The notes under the pieces: generated by a model
Seen by the model: only the letters and a program-made list of their open reading frames with translations
The model's database searches: none
Told to the model about the DNA's origin: nothing
Part shown: positions 35,774 through 46,353 of the stretch, in pieces
Layout of the letters: the number at the start of each line of letters is the position of its first letter
Numbering within the stretch: the stretch's first letter is position 1
Translations under genes and position numbers: made by a program
NCBI GenBank assembly: GCA_037355855.1
Contig: CM074758.1
Coordinates: forward strand, 1,461,001 to 1,525,000
Reading direction: 5' to 3'
Length of the DNA: 64,000 bases
Source: Pseudo-nitzschia pungens
Lineage: Eukaryota > Bacillariophyta > Bacillariophyceae > Bacillariales > Bacillariaceae

Positions 35774-36118
35774 AAAAATAATACTAAAAATAATAATACT
35801 AAATCCGCACACGTAACCACCAGCACGAAACTCACCGAAGCATCCTCGGAATTGACCTCCATCACTTCTGAGTTACTTGCCTGACAGTCACCAAGTGTCT
35901 GTCCAGTAAACACTCATACATACATACATACATAATACATACAACACTTTATCTCTCGTGTACACAATATAAGATTCTAAAAGCCAAAATTCCATTCATA
36001 AAACTATTTTTTGTGTTGTCCATCACAGTCGGGCATACATACATAGTCTAGAATATACTACCTTGCAAGACAAAAACTCTAATGATTTGATTTGATTTGA
36101 TTTGATTTGTTTCGTATC
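35774..36118. other. Convergent spacer, giant gene / TIM17
   Basis: This 345-bp stretch is the 3' side of both neighbouring genes. It holds A/T-rich sequence with AATAATA right after the stop, a CATA microsatellite at about 35911-35935 and a TGATT microsatellite at about 36081-36110. No gene is seen. Confidence 0.6.
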
Positions 36119-36841
36119 TTAATTGTTGCCTCCGAATGGCCACCACGAAGATCCACCCGACGGTTCCTCGTGGGTATTGCTGAAGGACGTCGAGGAGTCG
36201 TTTGTGGAAAAGGTAGTGGGGGTATCGAACGGATCGCTCGTCGTGTTTGTGTTTGTGTTTGTGTTTGCCGAGGACGACGGTGAGGGCGGAGGAGGCGCCG
36301 TCGCGGCACCGGCACCGGCACCTCCCAAGCCCATGCCCGAGGGAAAGAGTCCCCCCTGCGTGGGCGGAGCGGTCGGATCGTACCGCTGCTGCTCGGCGAG
36401 CATCTGATCGGGCGAGGGCGGGGCAAACATCTTTCCGATCATGATTCCCATTCCCTCGATGAGCGCCAGCAAGACCCCTCCCACCGCGGCGGCACTGGCC
36501 GCGGCCTGGGGTCCCGCTCGCAGCGCCAGGGTGCCACCTGTGGCGGCACCGGAGATGATGGAATTCCAGGGGTCCTCCTTTTGTCGCAACGCGGTGAGAC
36601 TGCAGTCGTAGCAGGCAAAGATGCCGCCCCATATGGCGAACTGGCCTCCCAGGACGGGGGCCCGTGCCTGAACGGCGGAGAGGGATCCCGCGAGGCGGGC
36701 CCCGGCGGGGGCCATTCGGGCGCCCTTGATGGAGTGCCAGAGGCCACCCCCGATGTTTCCCATGCAAAAGGCGCCTCCCACGTCGTCGATTATTCTCCAC
36801 GGGCAGGGCTCCCTGTCGGCCATTCCGGATTGGCGGGTCAT
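36119..36841 (-). CDS. TIM17: Mitochondrial inner-membrane translocase subunit Tim17
   Basis: Core channel-forming subunit of the TIM23 complex, which moves presequence proteins across or into the mitochondrial inner membrane. The 240-residue frame has the hallmark start [17 protein letters not shown] (residues 9-25), followed by the Gly-rich small-residue membrane segments of the Tim17/22/23 family ([52 protein letters not shown]). The C-terminal 100 residues are low complexity ([18 protein letters not shown], ending WWPFGGNN) and longer than in yeast or human. The first ATG in frame is at 36841; a second Met six codons on (MADREPCP) would also fit. It is encoded in one exon, convergent with the giant gene and divergent from NOL6. 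The identification rests on several conserved blocks and is firm. Confidence 0.95.
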   Translation of the reverse strand: MTRQSGMADREPCPWRIIDDVGGAFCMGNIGGGLWHSIKGARMAPAGARLAGSLSAVQARAPVLGGQFAIWGGIFACYDCSLTALRQKEDPWNSIISGAATGGTLALRAGPQAAASAAAVGGVLLALIEGMGIMIGKMFAPPSPDQMLAEQQRYDPTAPPTQGGLFPSGMGLGGAGAGAATAPPPPSPSSSANTNTNTNTTSDPFDTPTTFSTNDSSTSFSNTHEEPSGGSSWWPFGGNN

Positions 36842-38109
36842 GTTTGTGATTTGGTTTGAATTTTGAATCGAATTTTTTTTTTGATTTGCGATGCAATGCG
36901 GTAAGGTTTATGTGTTGTGTCCTGCGTGATTGAAGGTCAAAGTCAAAGTCGAAGCAATTCAATGCTCTTGCCGTGTTACCGATAGGAGCGGAGTGTGGAG
37001 CAAAACTTGTGGTGGGACCTGGATCTCGCAACTGCCTCAACTTTCTTGTTGGAACGATGTGGCGACTTTCAAATATCCTTACTTCTATAATTGCACTGTT
37101 GTACCGTATTCAGAATGCCGGATTGGGATTCCCGGTGGATCGTGTAATGAATGAATCGGGATGTGATACGTAGTAAGGTCTTACGAAGTAAGGTCTTAAG
37201 GTTAGTTAGGAAAGAGGGACTCGTCCTTTGTTTGGGTTTCTTGTCGATTTGTTGGGACCTGGCATGCCAAAATTTTTAATTAAATAATGTAAACCTTACC
37301 ACGTCGGATCGAAACTACGAAGTAACTTACATGAAAGTACGAGTAACCTTACTTACCATTACGTTCGTGTGTCCGTCGAATAGATACCGTACCGTACGGT
37401 AACCTTACGTGCTGTACCGGTAGATAAAGGAATTTGTTTCATGCCGCAGAAAAAAAAGTTGAGTGAGAAGGATCATCACAATCAGTCGAAAGAAAAAAAA
37501 AGAAGAAAGAGGAAAAAACAACGGCTGCTGCCGCGACAGAAAACGGGACTACCTCAATCATGACCCTTGTTTGGTTATGAGCCAACAAACACGGGAAGAA
37601 AAACTCATTCCAACCAACCGTGAGCAGATCCTCCGTTGGCGGGTGGTTCATGTTTTGCGATCCGACGAATTCATTGTCATCGATCCGTTTTCATGACTTT
37701 GTCGTTCCATCACGGAAAAGAAAAAAAAAAAAACTTTCGATTGATTTTTGTTCCGTTGTGAGGAGTGATCGGGCACGGATTGATTGATTCCCTCCTCGTC
37801 ATCCCTCCTCGCTGTCTTGTGGTACGGTAGTTAGTAAATAACTTTCGGAACGGATACAGGACACGTACATACCGGCGAACCAAGGCAAAGAGTTCAAAGA
37901 AACAGAAAACTCACGGCAAAGACGAGTTCACTCTTCCGCTCTTTCATACCGCAAACGAGGCTGCAACTGAGAATCCAAGTACTGTGGATATCATATTATC
38001 GGATCGAATCGAATCGAATCGAAATCGAAATCGAAATCGAAATCGAAATCGAAATCGGATTCTGGGGAGCATACACAACAACACAAACAGAAACGCGAAT
38101 ACAAACACC
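36842..38109. promoter_or_regulatory. Divergent intergenic region TIM17 / NOL6
   Basis: About 1.27 kb between two divergent genes. It holds a cluster of GTAAGGT / AACCTTAC words (37174, 37191, 37289, 37343, 37399), the palindrome-rich ACCGTACCGTACGGT at about 37387, A-rich tracts near 37450, 37491 and 37720, and a CGAAT/CGAAAT microsatellite at about 38003-38056, 55 bp before the NOL6 start. No coding sequence is supported. Confidence 0.5.
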
Positions 38110-41100
38110 ATGACCGCAGTTTCCACCACTACCGCCGCCGATACCATCGCCAAGGACGTCGAGCTCCTGGATTCGATCGACCTTTCGTCCACCATGGACC
38201 TCCACCGGTCGAACCTGATGCGGATGCAGGTTTCGGAACTCCTAGAGGAATGCCAGCTCGATCTCAAGGGAGGACCAAAATGGGCCGTCGAGGCTCACGA
38301 CTACCTGCAAACAATCACCCAGCTGGCGGAAAAGGCTTCGGAGCGACACTTCGTCTCGAGAAAAAAAGAGGTGCATCCCTATTCGGTGCGCGACAAGGCA
38401 GACAAGGTGGTCCACATCGAAAAGCTGCAGGCCGCGAGAGGAAGCGGAAGCGGGATCGTGGTGGAACCCCTCGGGTGCACCAAGACCCGCTTCGGGTGGA
38501 CGAAAAAGGCGGGGAACGCCCAGCGACTGCCCACCTTTTCCCTCATGGTCAAGCTTTCCGAGGAATTTTTTAGCCCCAAGGACTATCTGAAGCACCGGTA
38601 TTTCGATGTAAGCTTGTTTCTGCATTGCCCCGAAGCATGTTTCTTTTGAACCGCATTGTTTTGTCATCATCGTCATCGTCGTCGTCGACCCGTTTTGCGT
38701 TTTGGGAGTGGCGGACAACCATCCTCAATCGCTGCTGTTTCCGTTCTTTTTCTGCTCGTCTTGCGCGCACGCACATTGCGGTGATTCCCAGAAACGAAAT
38801 TTCATCATGGACAAGTTTGCCCAATACTTTTCGAAACACACCGACAAGCTGGGTAGCATAGAATACAAATGGCCCAGGGGATCGGATCGTTCTCCCTATT
38901 TGCAACTCGTTCCAAACCCAACAAAATCGTCGAAAAGCAGTTCCAGCACCAGCAGCAAGACAAAGGGAGCGAAATTCCAGGTCCACCTCCATTTTGGCAT
39001 GCAATCCATCGACTGGATCCCGCAACTGCGGCTCGTTCCCAACCGGTGCAACATCAAGGACCAAGAGGGCAACGACGAGAAACAATCCAGTCGTCGTCGA
39101 AACAAACTGATCCAGAGCCAGCTGTATAACCAGAGCCTCCTCTTCGACGCGCGGCACGAATTCGAAGACGAACACCTGTCGTCGGAAGAGCTGGTGGACC
39201 ACCCCAACGTCGAGGCAACGCTCGTCCTCATCCAGATCTGGGCGCTCCAGCGAGGGTTGTGGAGAAACCACGACGGATGGACCAAGGAAAACGTGGCCAT
39301 CTTTCTGCTATACATGCTGAGGACGAACCGAATGAATCCGCGCATGACCCCCATCCAACAATTTACCGTCGTTCTGCAAATGTGGTCCACCACCAACTGG
39401 TTGGGAACCGGTTCCTCCGGGAGGGGCAGCGACAGCAATGAGAACGGCAACCACCGTTCCATCCGGGCCTCCCAGAGCGAGGCAACTCAGTTCTCTAAAA
39501 CCAAGCGCGGCCGGCGAGACGTGTTGGTGCTGCCCGAGGAAGACAGCACCGAAAAAGAAACAATGCGCGGTTCCGACCTGGCTCGCCTCTACGAGAAACA
39601 AACCAAGGAGTCGCCGCTGACCAACAACGATCCCTCCACCCTCGTCGACGCCTACGCGAGCCTGGAACACTACGCTCTCGGCCCCGTCCTGCTCGATCCC
39701 ACCATGACGTACAATTACCTGGGTGATGTTTCTCCAAATTACATGAAACTCCTGCAGTTCCACGCGACACGGGGCCTCGAGGGCCTCAAGTCATCCCGGT
39801 CCGCCTTTTCGCACATGTTTATGAAGAACGCTCGGTTTTGGAGTCAGTGGGACATGTATGTCAAGATCCCTATCCGCAAGAAGAGCGACGGGTGGGAGGC
39901 CTCGACCCGGTGCCTCCTGGAAAAGCTGGAACTGGCGCTGGGCAACCGCATCCGCGGGATGCGCGTGCTGAGCACCGGCAATGGAGACAGGACCCTGGAA
40001 CCGAACGACCTGGATCAGATCCCGTCCGTCGCCATCGATCAAAAATCTTCCTACAAGGAGCGCGCGGCGCCGCTCCCACCCACCCCGCGGGAAGAAATCG
40101 TTTTGGGCATCTCCATCGATCCGGAAACCAGCCATCGAGTCGTGGATCGTGGGCCTCCCTCCGATCAGCAGAAAGAAGTCAAGTCGTTCCTTCAGCTCTG
40201 GGGGAGCAAAGCCCAGCTCCGACGATTCAAGGACGGAGCGATCGTGCAGGCCGTGGTGTGGAACGACGACGATGGCAAGGAACACTACCACAACGAAGTA
40301 AAACTACAGGGAGGGTTCATCACCAAGATTGTCCGTCACATTGTACAGATGCACTACACGAAGGAGAAAATCGAATTTGCGTTGCCAAATCTTCTCTCGG
40401 TGGTGGACGAGATTTCCGGCAAGAAGCAGGACACAGAGACCCAACCGCTGAATCCGATCGTGGCGCACCAAAACGTTATGAAGGCATTCGAGTCGCTGTC
40501 ACATTTTTTGCGTCAGGGTAGCAATCCGACACAATACCAACAGCAGAACCAAATTTTCTTGGAGCTTCCGTTGGCGATTGATGCCGTGGAACCATTGTCT
40601 CCGTGCCTAAGGTACTCGGAACTCTTTCCCCCCGTACCACATCCGTTTCTCGGAGGCCCTTCGTCTTCCAGCAACAAGAAGGTAGCGGGAGCCATTGTCT
40701 CGGATCCCGTTTTGGTCCAGATCCGATTCGAATCTTCCTCGAAGTGGCCGTCGGACCTCAAAGCCATCGGAGCTGCAAAAACCGCTATGCTCATCAAGTT
40801 AGCCAATGCCATTGAAGGCGCAAACGATAGAAACTTTGATGGCCCGATCCATGTTACGACGAACTATCTCGACCTGGGATACAAGGGCTATTGTTTCCGC
40901 ATTCTGATCCGCGCCGATCCCGAGATCAAACTGCTTCGGGGACTTGTTAAGCCAAGCCCGGTTGCTGTTTCCCTCTTGAAGACATTTACTAGAGTGCATA
41001 TTGTGGCGGCAAAGCACCACTCTATGATGCACGCCGTACACACCCTACATCCCTCCTCCGCAGCTGTCGTTCGGCTAGCAAAACGATGGGTCGCAAACCA

Positions 41101-42272
41101 CATGTTGTCGGGGTTGATCGCGACGGAAGCGATCGAGTTGATGGTTGCTAAGGTCTATTCGGATGACGAGTCTCCGTTGGAAACCCCGTCGACTGTTACG
41201 GCGGGTTTCCTCAGGTTTCTTCAATTGTTGGCACACCATGACTGGTTAGGGTAAGTTCATAGAATCTCCTTTACGTTCTTTCGATGACCACAGGCATTCA
41301 ACATCATAGGGTTTCTAACGAGGAAAAAAATCTGTCAATGTTCGTTTTGTTAGTGAACCACTAATCGTAGATCCGAGGGGTCACATCGATAGTAGCGACT
41401 GCGATGAAATCCATGTTCAATTTGAAAAAGCACGTGGTGAGAAAGGAGATGCGGGTCATCCGATGTATATCATTGCACCATACGACAAATTGGAAGTAGA
41501 AGAAGACGACCCGATGGATCGAAACAGCGTCAAAACTTCCAGCCAATCGATATGGCAACCTAACACCACAGCATCCGAATGGGTATGTCTGACTCGCTCT
41601 GTAGCTTTGGCGAAACGATCATATTCTTTCATGTTGAAGAAGATTTTGACTTTCACGAAATCAAGTGATTGGTCAGCTATCTTTCACGAGAGCCCGGCGT
41701 CCTTCCAGTCATACAGTGTCTTATTGCGTGTGAATACAGATTTTGTACTAGACAAGGAGGCTTCGTCAACAGGCAATGATTTAAATCCTTCCCCTGATGA
41801 GCATGGAACTCTAGAATCTTCATATAGCAGAAGTATGAAGGCTAGAATCGAAGGACCAAAAGGTCTCCGTCGCAAGGTATACAAAAATATTCAGAATGGT
41901 GCTTCCGATGAGACTATTTTGCAATGGCAGCCTATTCGGTCGGTCATCTCGTCCCTTCGGAAAAAGTTTGGTGCTTATGCTCTTTTCTTCTACAATGAGC
42001 TTTCTCCAGAAGTGATTGGACTCGTGTGGAGACCTCAAACTGTGGCTACGCTGCCCTTCTCTGCGATGACTGCAGAATACGCCAGACCGCTAGATGACGA
42101 CGAGAAAACCTGGAAAAACGATAGCCTTGTCATCCGAAATGCTACCGATCTGCTTCGCGAGATGAGTGAGTACTATCAGTATGTTATTACAACAGTTAAA
42201 ATAATTGATGAATCATGCTTGGGGCCCTCTTCCAAGAGGCGGAAACTCGCTGAAAAGGGAAGTAATGAGTGA
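38110..42272 (+). CDS. NOL6: Nucleolar protein 6 (Nrap/Utp22), SSU processome
   Basis: Utp22/NOL6 works in the nucleolar small-subunit processome (UTP-C) during 18S pre-rRNA maturation. Three exons: 38110-38607, 38792-41250 and 41354-42272, with introns of 184 bp (gtaagc...cag) and 103 bp (gtaagt...tag). Joined, they give 1291 residues, close to the yeast and human proteins. Exon joins rebuild family motifs: KHRYFD|KRNFIMDKFA and DWLG|EPLIVDPRG. Other Nrap blocks are GPVLLDPTMTYNYLGDVS, the HRVVDRGP...WGSKAQLRRFKDG block, TTNYLDLGYKGYCFRI, and HTLHPSSAAVVRLAKRW. The family has an inactive nucleotidyltransferase-like architecture, so no enzyme activity is expected. The start at 38110 (caccATGacc) is preferred over an in-frame ATG at 37984, which would add a microsatellite-encoded (NR)n stretch. 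It is divergent from TIM17. Confidence 0.95.
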
Positions 42273-42687
42273 GGTAAAAATGCTGAAAGTGACCTTTTTT
42301 GTAAGGTTGCAATTAATTCGTTCCACTGACACTCCGAAATTCAGAACTAACTTACAGAAGTTGCATCATCCACGAAAGGATAACAGAAATTTCATCTTCA
42401 ATAGAAAAAGAAGTTTTTCGTGTGCATGTAATGTAAACTTACTATTCATATATTGATACTAGTTGTAATGTTGTGCCTACAGCGTTTGTATCCCCATCAA
42501 TGCTCCATGCTCGTTACCCCACGGTTTTCTTGGTGCAAACATTGAATTTACTTCATTGAAAACTGTTTTTCCATGTAAAGTCTTTCACGCTTTCTCGCTT
42601 TCCCCCTTTCGTTTTCTCTAGCCCCCAGCCCCAGCCATGTGTGTCACAAGAATCTTTTTGCAAACATTTCCCTTCATTATCAGTGCG
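42273..42687. other. Convergent spacer, NOL6 / repeat-protein gene
   Basis: A/T-rich 415 bp with pyrimidine tracts near 42580-42620. It probably contains both 3' UTRs. No gene is seen. Confidence 0.5.
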
Positions 42688-45600
42688 CTAATCGCTAGAA
42701 TCAGTGGAAGAATCGTCACTCGACGAATCATCGTCCGACGAATCATCCGAAGAATCGTCACTATCTGAAGAGTCATCATCTGAGGATTCATTGGACTTTG
42801 CTTTTCCTGCATTGTGGAAAAGAGCCGCGGCGTCATCTGAGGAATCATTCGATTTTGTTTTTCCTGCATTATGGAAAAGAGCAGCAGCATCATCTGAGGA
42901 CTCATTGGACTTTGCTTTTCCTGCATTGTGGAAAAGCGCCGCGGCGTCATCTGAGGAATCATTCGATATTGCTTTTCCTGCATTGTGGAAAAGAGCCGCG
43001 GCGTCATCTGAGGACTCATTGGACTTTGCTTTTCCTGCATTATGGAAAAGAGCCGCGGCGTCATCTGAGGAATCATTCGATTTTGCTTTTCCTGCATTAT
43101 GGAAAAGAGCAGCCGCATCATCTGAGGACTCATTGGACTTTGCTTTTCCTGCATTATGGAAAAGAGCCGCGGCGTCATCTGAAGAATCATTCGATTTTGC
43201 TTTTCCTGCATTATGGAAAAGAGCCGCGGCGTCATCTGAGGAATCATTCGATTTTGCTTTTCCTGCATTGTGGAAAAGAGCCGCGGCGTCATCTGAGGAC
43301 TCATTGGACTTTGCTTTTCCTGCATTATGGAAAAGAGCCGCGGCGTCATCTGAGGAATCATTCGATTTTGCTTTTCCTGCATTATGGAAAAGAGCAGCAG
43401 CATCATCTGAGGACTCATTGGACTTTGCTTTTCCTGCATTATGGAAAAGAGCCGCGGCGTCATCTGAGGAATCATTCAATTTTGCGTTTCCTGCATTATG
43501 GAAAAGAGCAGCAGCATCATCTGAGGACTCATTGGACTTGGCTTTTCCTGCATTGTAGAAAAGAGCCGCGGCATCATCCATTGCAGCATTAGTCTTTGCT
43601 TTTCCTGCATTGTGGAAAAGAGCCGCGGCGTCATCTGAGGAATCATTCGATTTTGCTTTTCCTGCATTATGGAAAAGAGCGGCGGCATCTTCCGTTGCAG
43701 CATTAGTCTTTGCTTTTCCTGCATTGTGGAAAAGAGCGGCGGCATCATCCGTTGCAGCATTAGTCTTTGCTTTTCCTGCATTGTGGAAAAGAGCGGCGGC
43801 ATCATCCGTTGCAGCATTAGTCTTTGCTTTTCCTGCATTGTGGAAAAGAGCGGCGGCATTGTCCGAATCATTGGTTTTTGGTTTCCCTGCATTGCGGAAA
43901 AGTGCGGCTGCATCATCCGAAGAATCAGTAGTCTTTGGTTTCCCTGCATTGCGGAAGAGTGCGGCTGCATCGTCGGAAGCATTATTAGTCTTTGGCTTCC
44001 CCGCATTCCGGAAAAGTGCGGCTGCATCATCCGAAGAATCAGTAGTCTTTGGTTTCCCTGCATTACGGAAGAGTGCGGCTGCATCATCCGAAGAAGCATT
44101 ATTAGTCTTTGGCTTCCCCGCATTGCGGAAGAGTGCGGCTGCATCATCCGAAGAAGCATTATTCGTCTTTGGTTTCCCTGCATTCCGGAAAAGTGCGGCT
44201 GCATCGTTGGAAGAATCATTGGTCTTTGATTTCCCCGCATTGCGGAACAGAGCCGCAGCATCATTGCCAGACGTGGCAGCCGACGACTTTTTGGAACTCG
44301 TGGAATTGTAGCCATATGACGATCCGGTATTCTGGTTTCTTCCACTGCTGTAGGTAGATCGAGAGCCATACATGCCAGCGGCAGCATTGTCCGCGTTATC
44401 GGATTTCTTCGCAGCTGCAAAGAACAAAGCAGACGCGGATTCGTTTGGATCAACCGTAATTCCACTGTATGATCCCTTTTTGCTTGTGTCCCCGGCCCTC
44501 TCCTCCTGGTTGCCACTCGGTGCGGCTTGTTGCTTCGCTCTCGCGATGCGCTCATTTGTCCTATCGACCTGCTCTTGAATCGTCCTGTAACTCATCAAGG
44601 ATGCCTCGGAAGGTTTCTTTGCTTTGACCGTTTTTCCCCACATTCCAAAGATATTTTTGGGAGCAGATTTCTCTATTTTGAATTGTGTCGAATAGGATGC
44701 CGGGGGCGTAGTTTCGTTGTCAGATTCGATTCCTTTTCTTCCGGGTAGTGGATTCACGGCTTGTTTCCGAGCCCACGGTCTTGGAGGCAGCTTCTTGATT
44801 TCCTTTGTCGTACTCTTTTCGTTTTTCAAAGTGCCATTCAGTATTATTTCCTTCGGTAGTCGTTTTGGGTTTTCGTTGCGAGAGGACGAAGCATGAGAAT
44901 GCTTGTCAACTATCAATGACAAGGCTATGGAAGGTTCCTTCTCATTCTGTTGGGTTTTTGCAGTATCATGTATTCTGGTTCCCAGTCCCGTTGATTTGAA
45001 GGAATCCTTCCTAGCCGACGATAGAAGAGAACGCTTGCTGTTGGCCTTTATCTTCTTCTGAGACAATGATCGAGAGGGCAGCCTGTTAGATCCATTCGTT
45101 TCGTCGTCCTTCGCTTGGTTCGTTGCTTTATTATTCATGACTGATCCCAGTGATAGTGATTCGGCCAGTTGTCTCCGAGACGAGGACCGCGAAAATTTCT
45201 CGCGGCTTTCCTTCTTTTTATCTTTCTTCATTGCGGCGCTATTTTGCGTGTAATCTTGGTCGGTGTCCTTCTGGTATGAGTTTGCTGCCGAATCTTCGAT
45301 GTGCAATGGTTGCGCCGAGCCGCTGTGTGACAACGACGAATGGGGGTGATCAGCGTGTGCACGTGACGTCCTATCTTTTTTCTCTCTCTTTCTCGTTTTC
45401 TTGTGATCTTTCTTGTGTCGCCGGCTGCTGTGCCGCGTCGATCTCGGATGTGGATTGTGTCTGTGAGAAGAAGATGTGTAAGCTTTCGTTTGCGGTGACG
45501 CAGGAGGTTCCCGTGGAATGGGGTGGTACCCTTGCTGCATCGCATCTTCCGTCGGGGGATCGAGACTCGGTCGGATCGACAACGTCCCGTGCGACGCTGC

Positions 45601-46353
45601 CGGATCGGCCGTGGATTTCTCCCCGCGTTTGTGCTCCGAGGGCTCTCTTGCCGTTTCTTCGACTTTGCCCCCGGAAGGGTCCCTTCCGTCCCGTGGTTCT
45701 CCCTCGTCTTTGGTGATTTCCGCGTCGTCGTTGGTTGGGGGATCGCTGCGTTGCAGTTGCAGTTGACGTTGCCTGGCGAGGCTTCGGCGTTGGATCTCTC
45801 TCCGCTTGATTTTTTCAATATTTTGTCGTATTCGTTCCCGTCGCTTGGCTCGTTTTCGAAAGCTAGAGGAGGATTCTTCCGCGTCGTCCGTTTTCCAATC
45901 GGGCTCCGCGGAAGACGGATTCTTCGTTCTGGATTGAACGGCCAACTTTCGTGCATGGATAAACTGGCGCATCCAATCCGGATCGGATGGAGATAGGAGA
46001 ATGTCCAGCCCTTCTTCGTCGCTGCTGATGCAATCGGAACGACCCGTTCTGCACAACTCCGCATTCGAATTGGAGGATGGCTTTCGTCGCTGCCTGTTTT
46101 CGCACCGATCCCTTCTCTCGGTGCAGGCAGATCTGGATGTACCGGTACGTCGTGCTTTCGTTTTCCTCTTCGGGTTGCCTCTGTCCCCGGTTGCCTTCTG
46201 CTTGGCAGCGCTACTAGACGCAAGGGAATCATCCCGGAACTTTTTCATCCACGCCGGATCGCCGCCATTAATGTCGCTGGAAACAATCAAAGGTGCTCCG
46301 GCGCCGCTGCCGCTGCTGCTCACTGAATGTTCATCATCCTGGTAGATTGGCAT
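42688..46353 (-). CDS. Disordered protein with 26 x 19-residue DDAAALFHNAGKAKS repeats
   Basis: Single-exon frame of 1221 residues. I do not recognise the family. The N-terminal half is charged and disordered (many R/K/S, poly-basic runs) with two copies of a DPxWMxxF motif (DPAWMKKFRDDSLA and DPDWMRQFIHARKLA). A conserved-looking block near the middle reads FGMWGKTVKAKKPSEASLMS then YRTIQEQVDRTNERIARAKQ, which could form a helix. The C-terminal half is 26 copies of a 57-bp unit (consensus DDAAALFHNAGKAKSNESS), followed by an Asp/Ser tail ending SSTDSSD. No signal peptide or membrane segment is evident. The basic and acidic/serine composition would suit a nuclear or cytoskeletal scaffold, but that is a guess. 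The ATG at 46353 is the first Met of the frame. Confidence 0.75.
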   Translation of the reverse strand: MPIYQDDEHSVSSSGSGAGAPLIVSSDINGGDPAWMKKFRDDSLASSSAAKQKATGDRGNPKRKTKARRTGTSRSACTERRDRCENRQRRKPSSNSNAELCRTGRSDCISSDEEGLDILLSPSDPDWMRQFIHARKLAVQSRTKNPSSAEPDWKTDDAEESSSSFRKRAKRRERIRQNIEKIKRREIQRRSLARQRQLQLQRSDPPTNDDAEITKDEGEPRDGRDPSGGKVEETAREPSEHKRGEKSTADPAASHGTLSIRPSLDPPTEDAMQQGYHPIPREPPASPQTKAYTSSSHRHNPHPRSTRHSSRRHKKDHKKTRKREKKDRTSRAHADHPHSSLSHSGSAQPLHIEDSAANSYQKDTDQDYTQNSAAMKKDKKKESREKFSRSSSRRQLAESLSLGSVMNNKATNQAKDDETNGSNRLPSRSLSQKKIKANSKRSLLSSARKDSFKSTGLGTRIHDTAKTQQNEKEPSIALSLIVDKHSHASSSRNENPKRLPKEIILNGTLKNEKSTTKEIKKLPPRPWARKQAVNPLPGRKGIESDNETTPPASYSTQFKIEKSAPKNIFGMWGKTVKAKKPSEASLMSYRTIQEQVDRTNERIARAKQQAAPSGNQEERAGDTSKKGSYSGITVDPNESASALFFAAAKKSDNADNAAAGMYGSRSTYSSGRNQNTGSSYGYNSTSSKKSSAATSGNDAAALFRNAGKSKTNDSSNDAAALFRNAGKPKTNNASSDDAAALFRNAGKPKTNNASSDDAAALFRNAGKPKTTDSSDDAAALFRNAGKPKTNNASDDAAALFRNAGKPKTTDSSDDAAALFRNAGKPKTNDSDNAAALFHNAGKAKTNAATDDAAALFHNAGKAKTNAATDDAAALFHNAGKAKTNAATEDAAALFHNAGKAKSNDSSDDAAALFHNAGKAKTNAAMDDAAALFYNAGKAKSNESSDDAAALFHNAGNAKLNDSSDDAAALFHNAGKAKSNESSDDAAALFHNAGKAKSNDSSDDAAALFHNAGKAKSNESSDDAAALFHNAGKAKSNDSSDDAAALFHNAGKAKSNDSSDDAAALFHNAGKAKSNESSDDAAALFHNAGKAKSNDSSDDAAALFHNAGKAKSNESSDDAAALFHNAGKAISNDSSDDAAALFHNAGKAKSNESSDDAAALFHNAGKTKSNDSSDDAAALFHNAGKAKSNESSDDDSSDSDDSSDDSSDDDSSSDDSSTDSSD
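42781..44270 (-). repeat. 57-bp coding tandem array, about 26 copies
   Basis: The unit encodes 19 residues around AAALFHNAGKAKSN. Gene-5' copies (43860-44270) read FRNAGKPKT; gene-3' copies read FHNAGKAKS with alternating SNDSS/SNESS. About 1490 bp / 57 is 26 copies, matching a direct count in translation. Confidence 0.9.

Noticed and set aside
37984..38109. NOL6 start at 37984
   Set aside because: It would add an (NR)n stretch translated from a CGAAAT microsatellite; the ATG at 38110 has a better context and the conserved region follows.
42704..44311. Plus-strand open frames across the 57-bp array (for example FAFPALWKRAAASSEES repeats)
   Set aside because: They are shadows of the minus-strand repeat gene; the minus frame alone extends into non-repeat coding sequence with a Met start.
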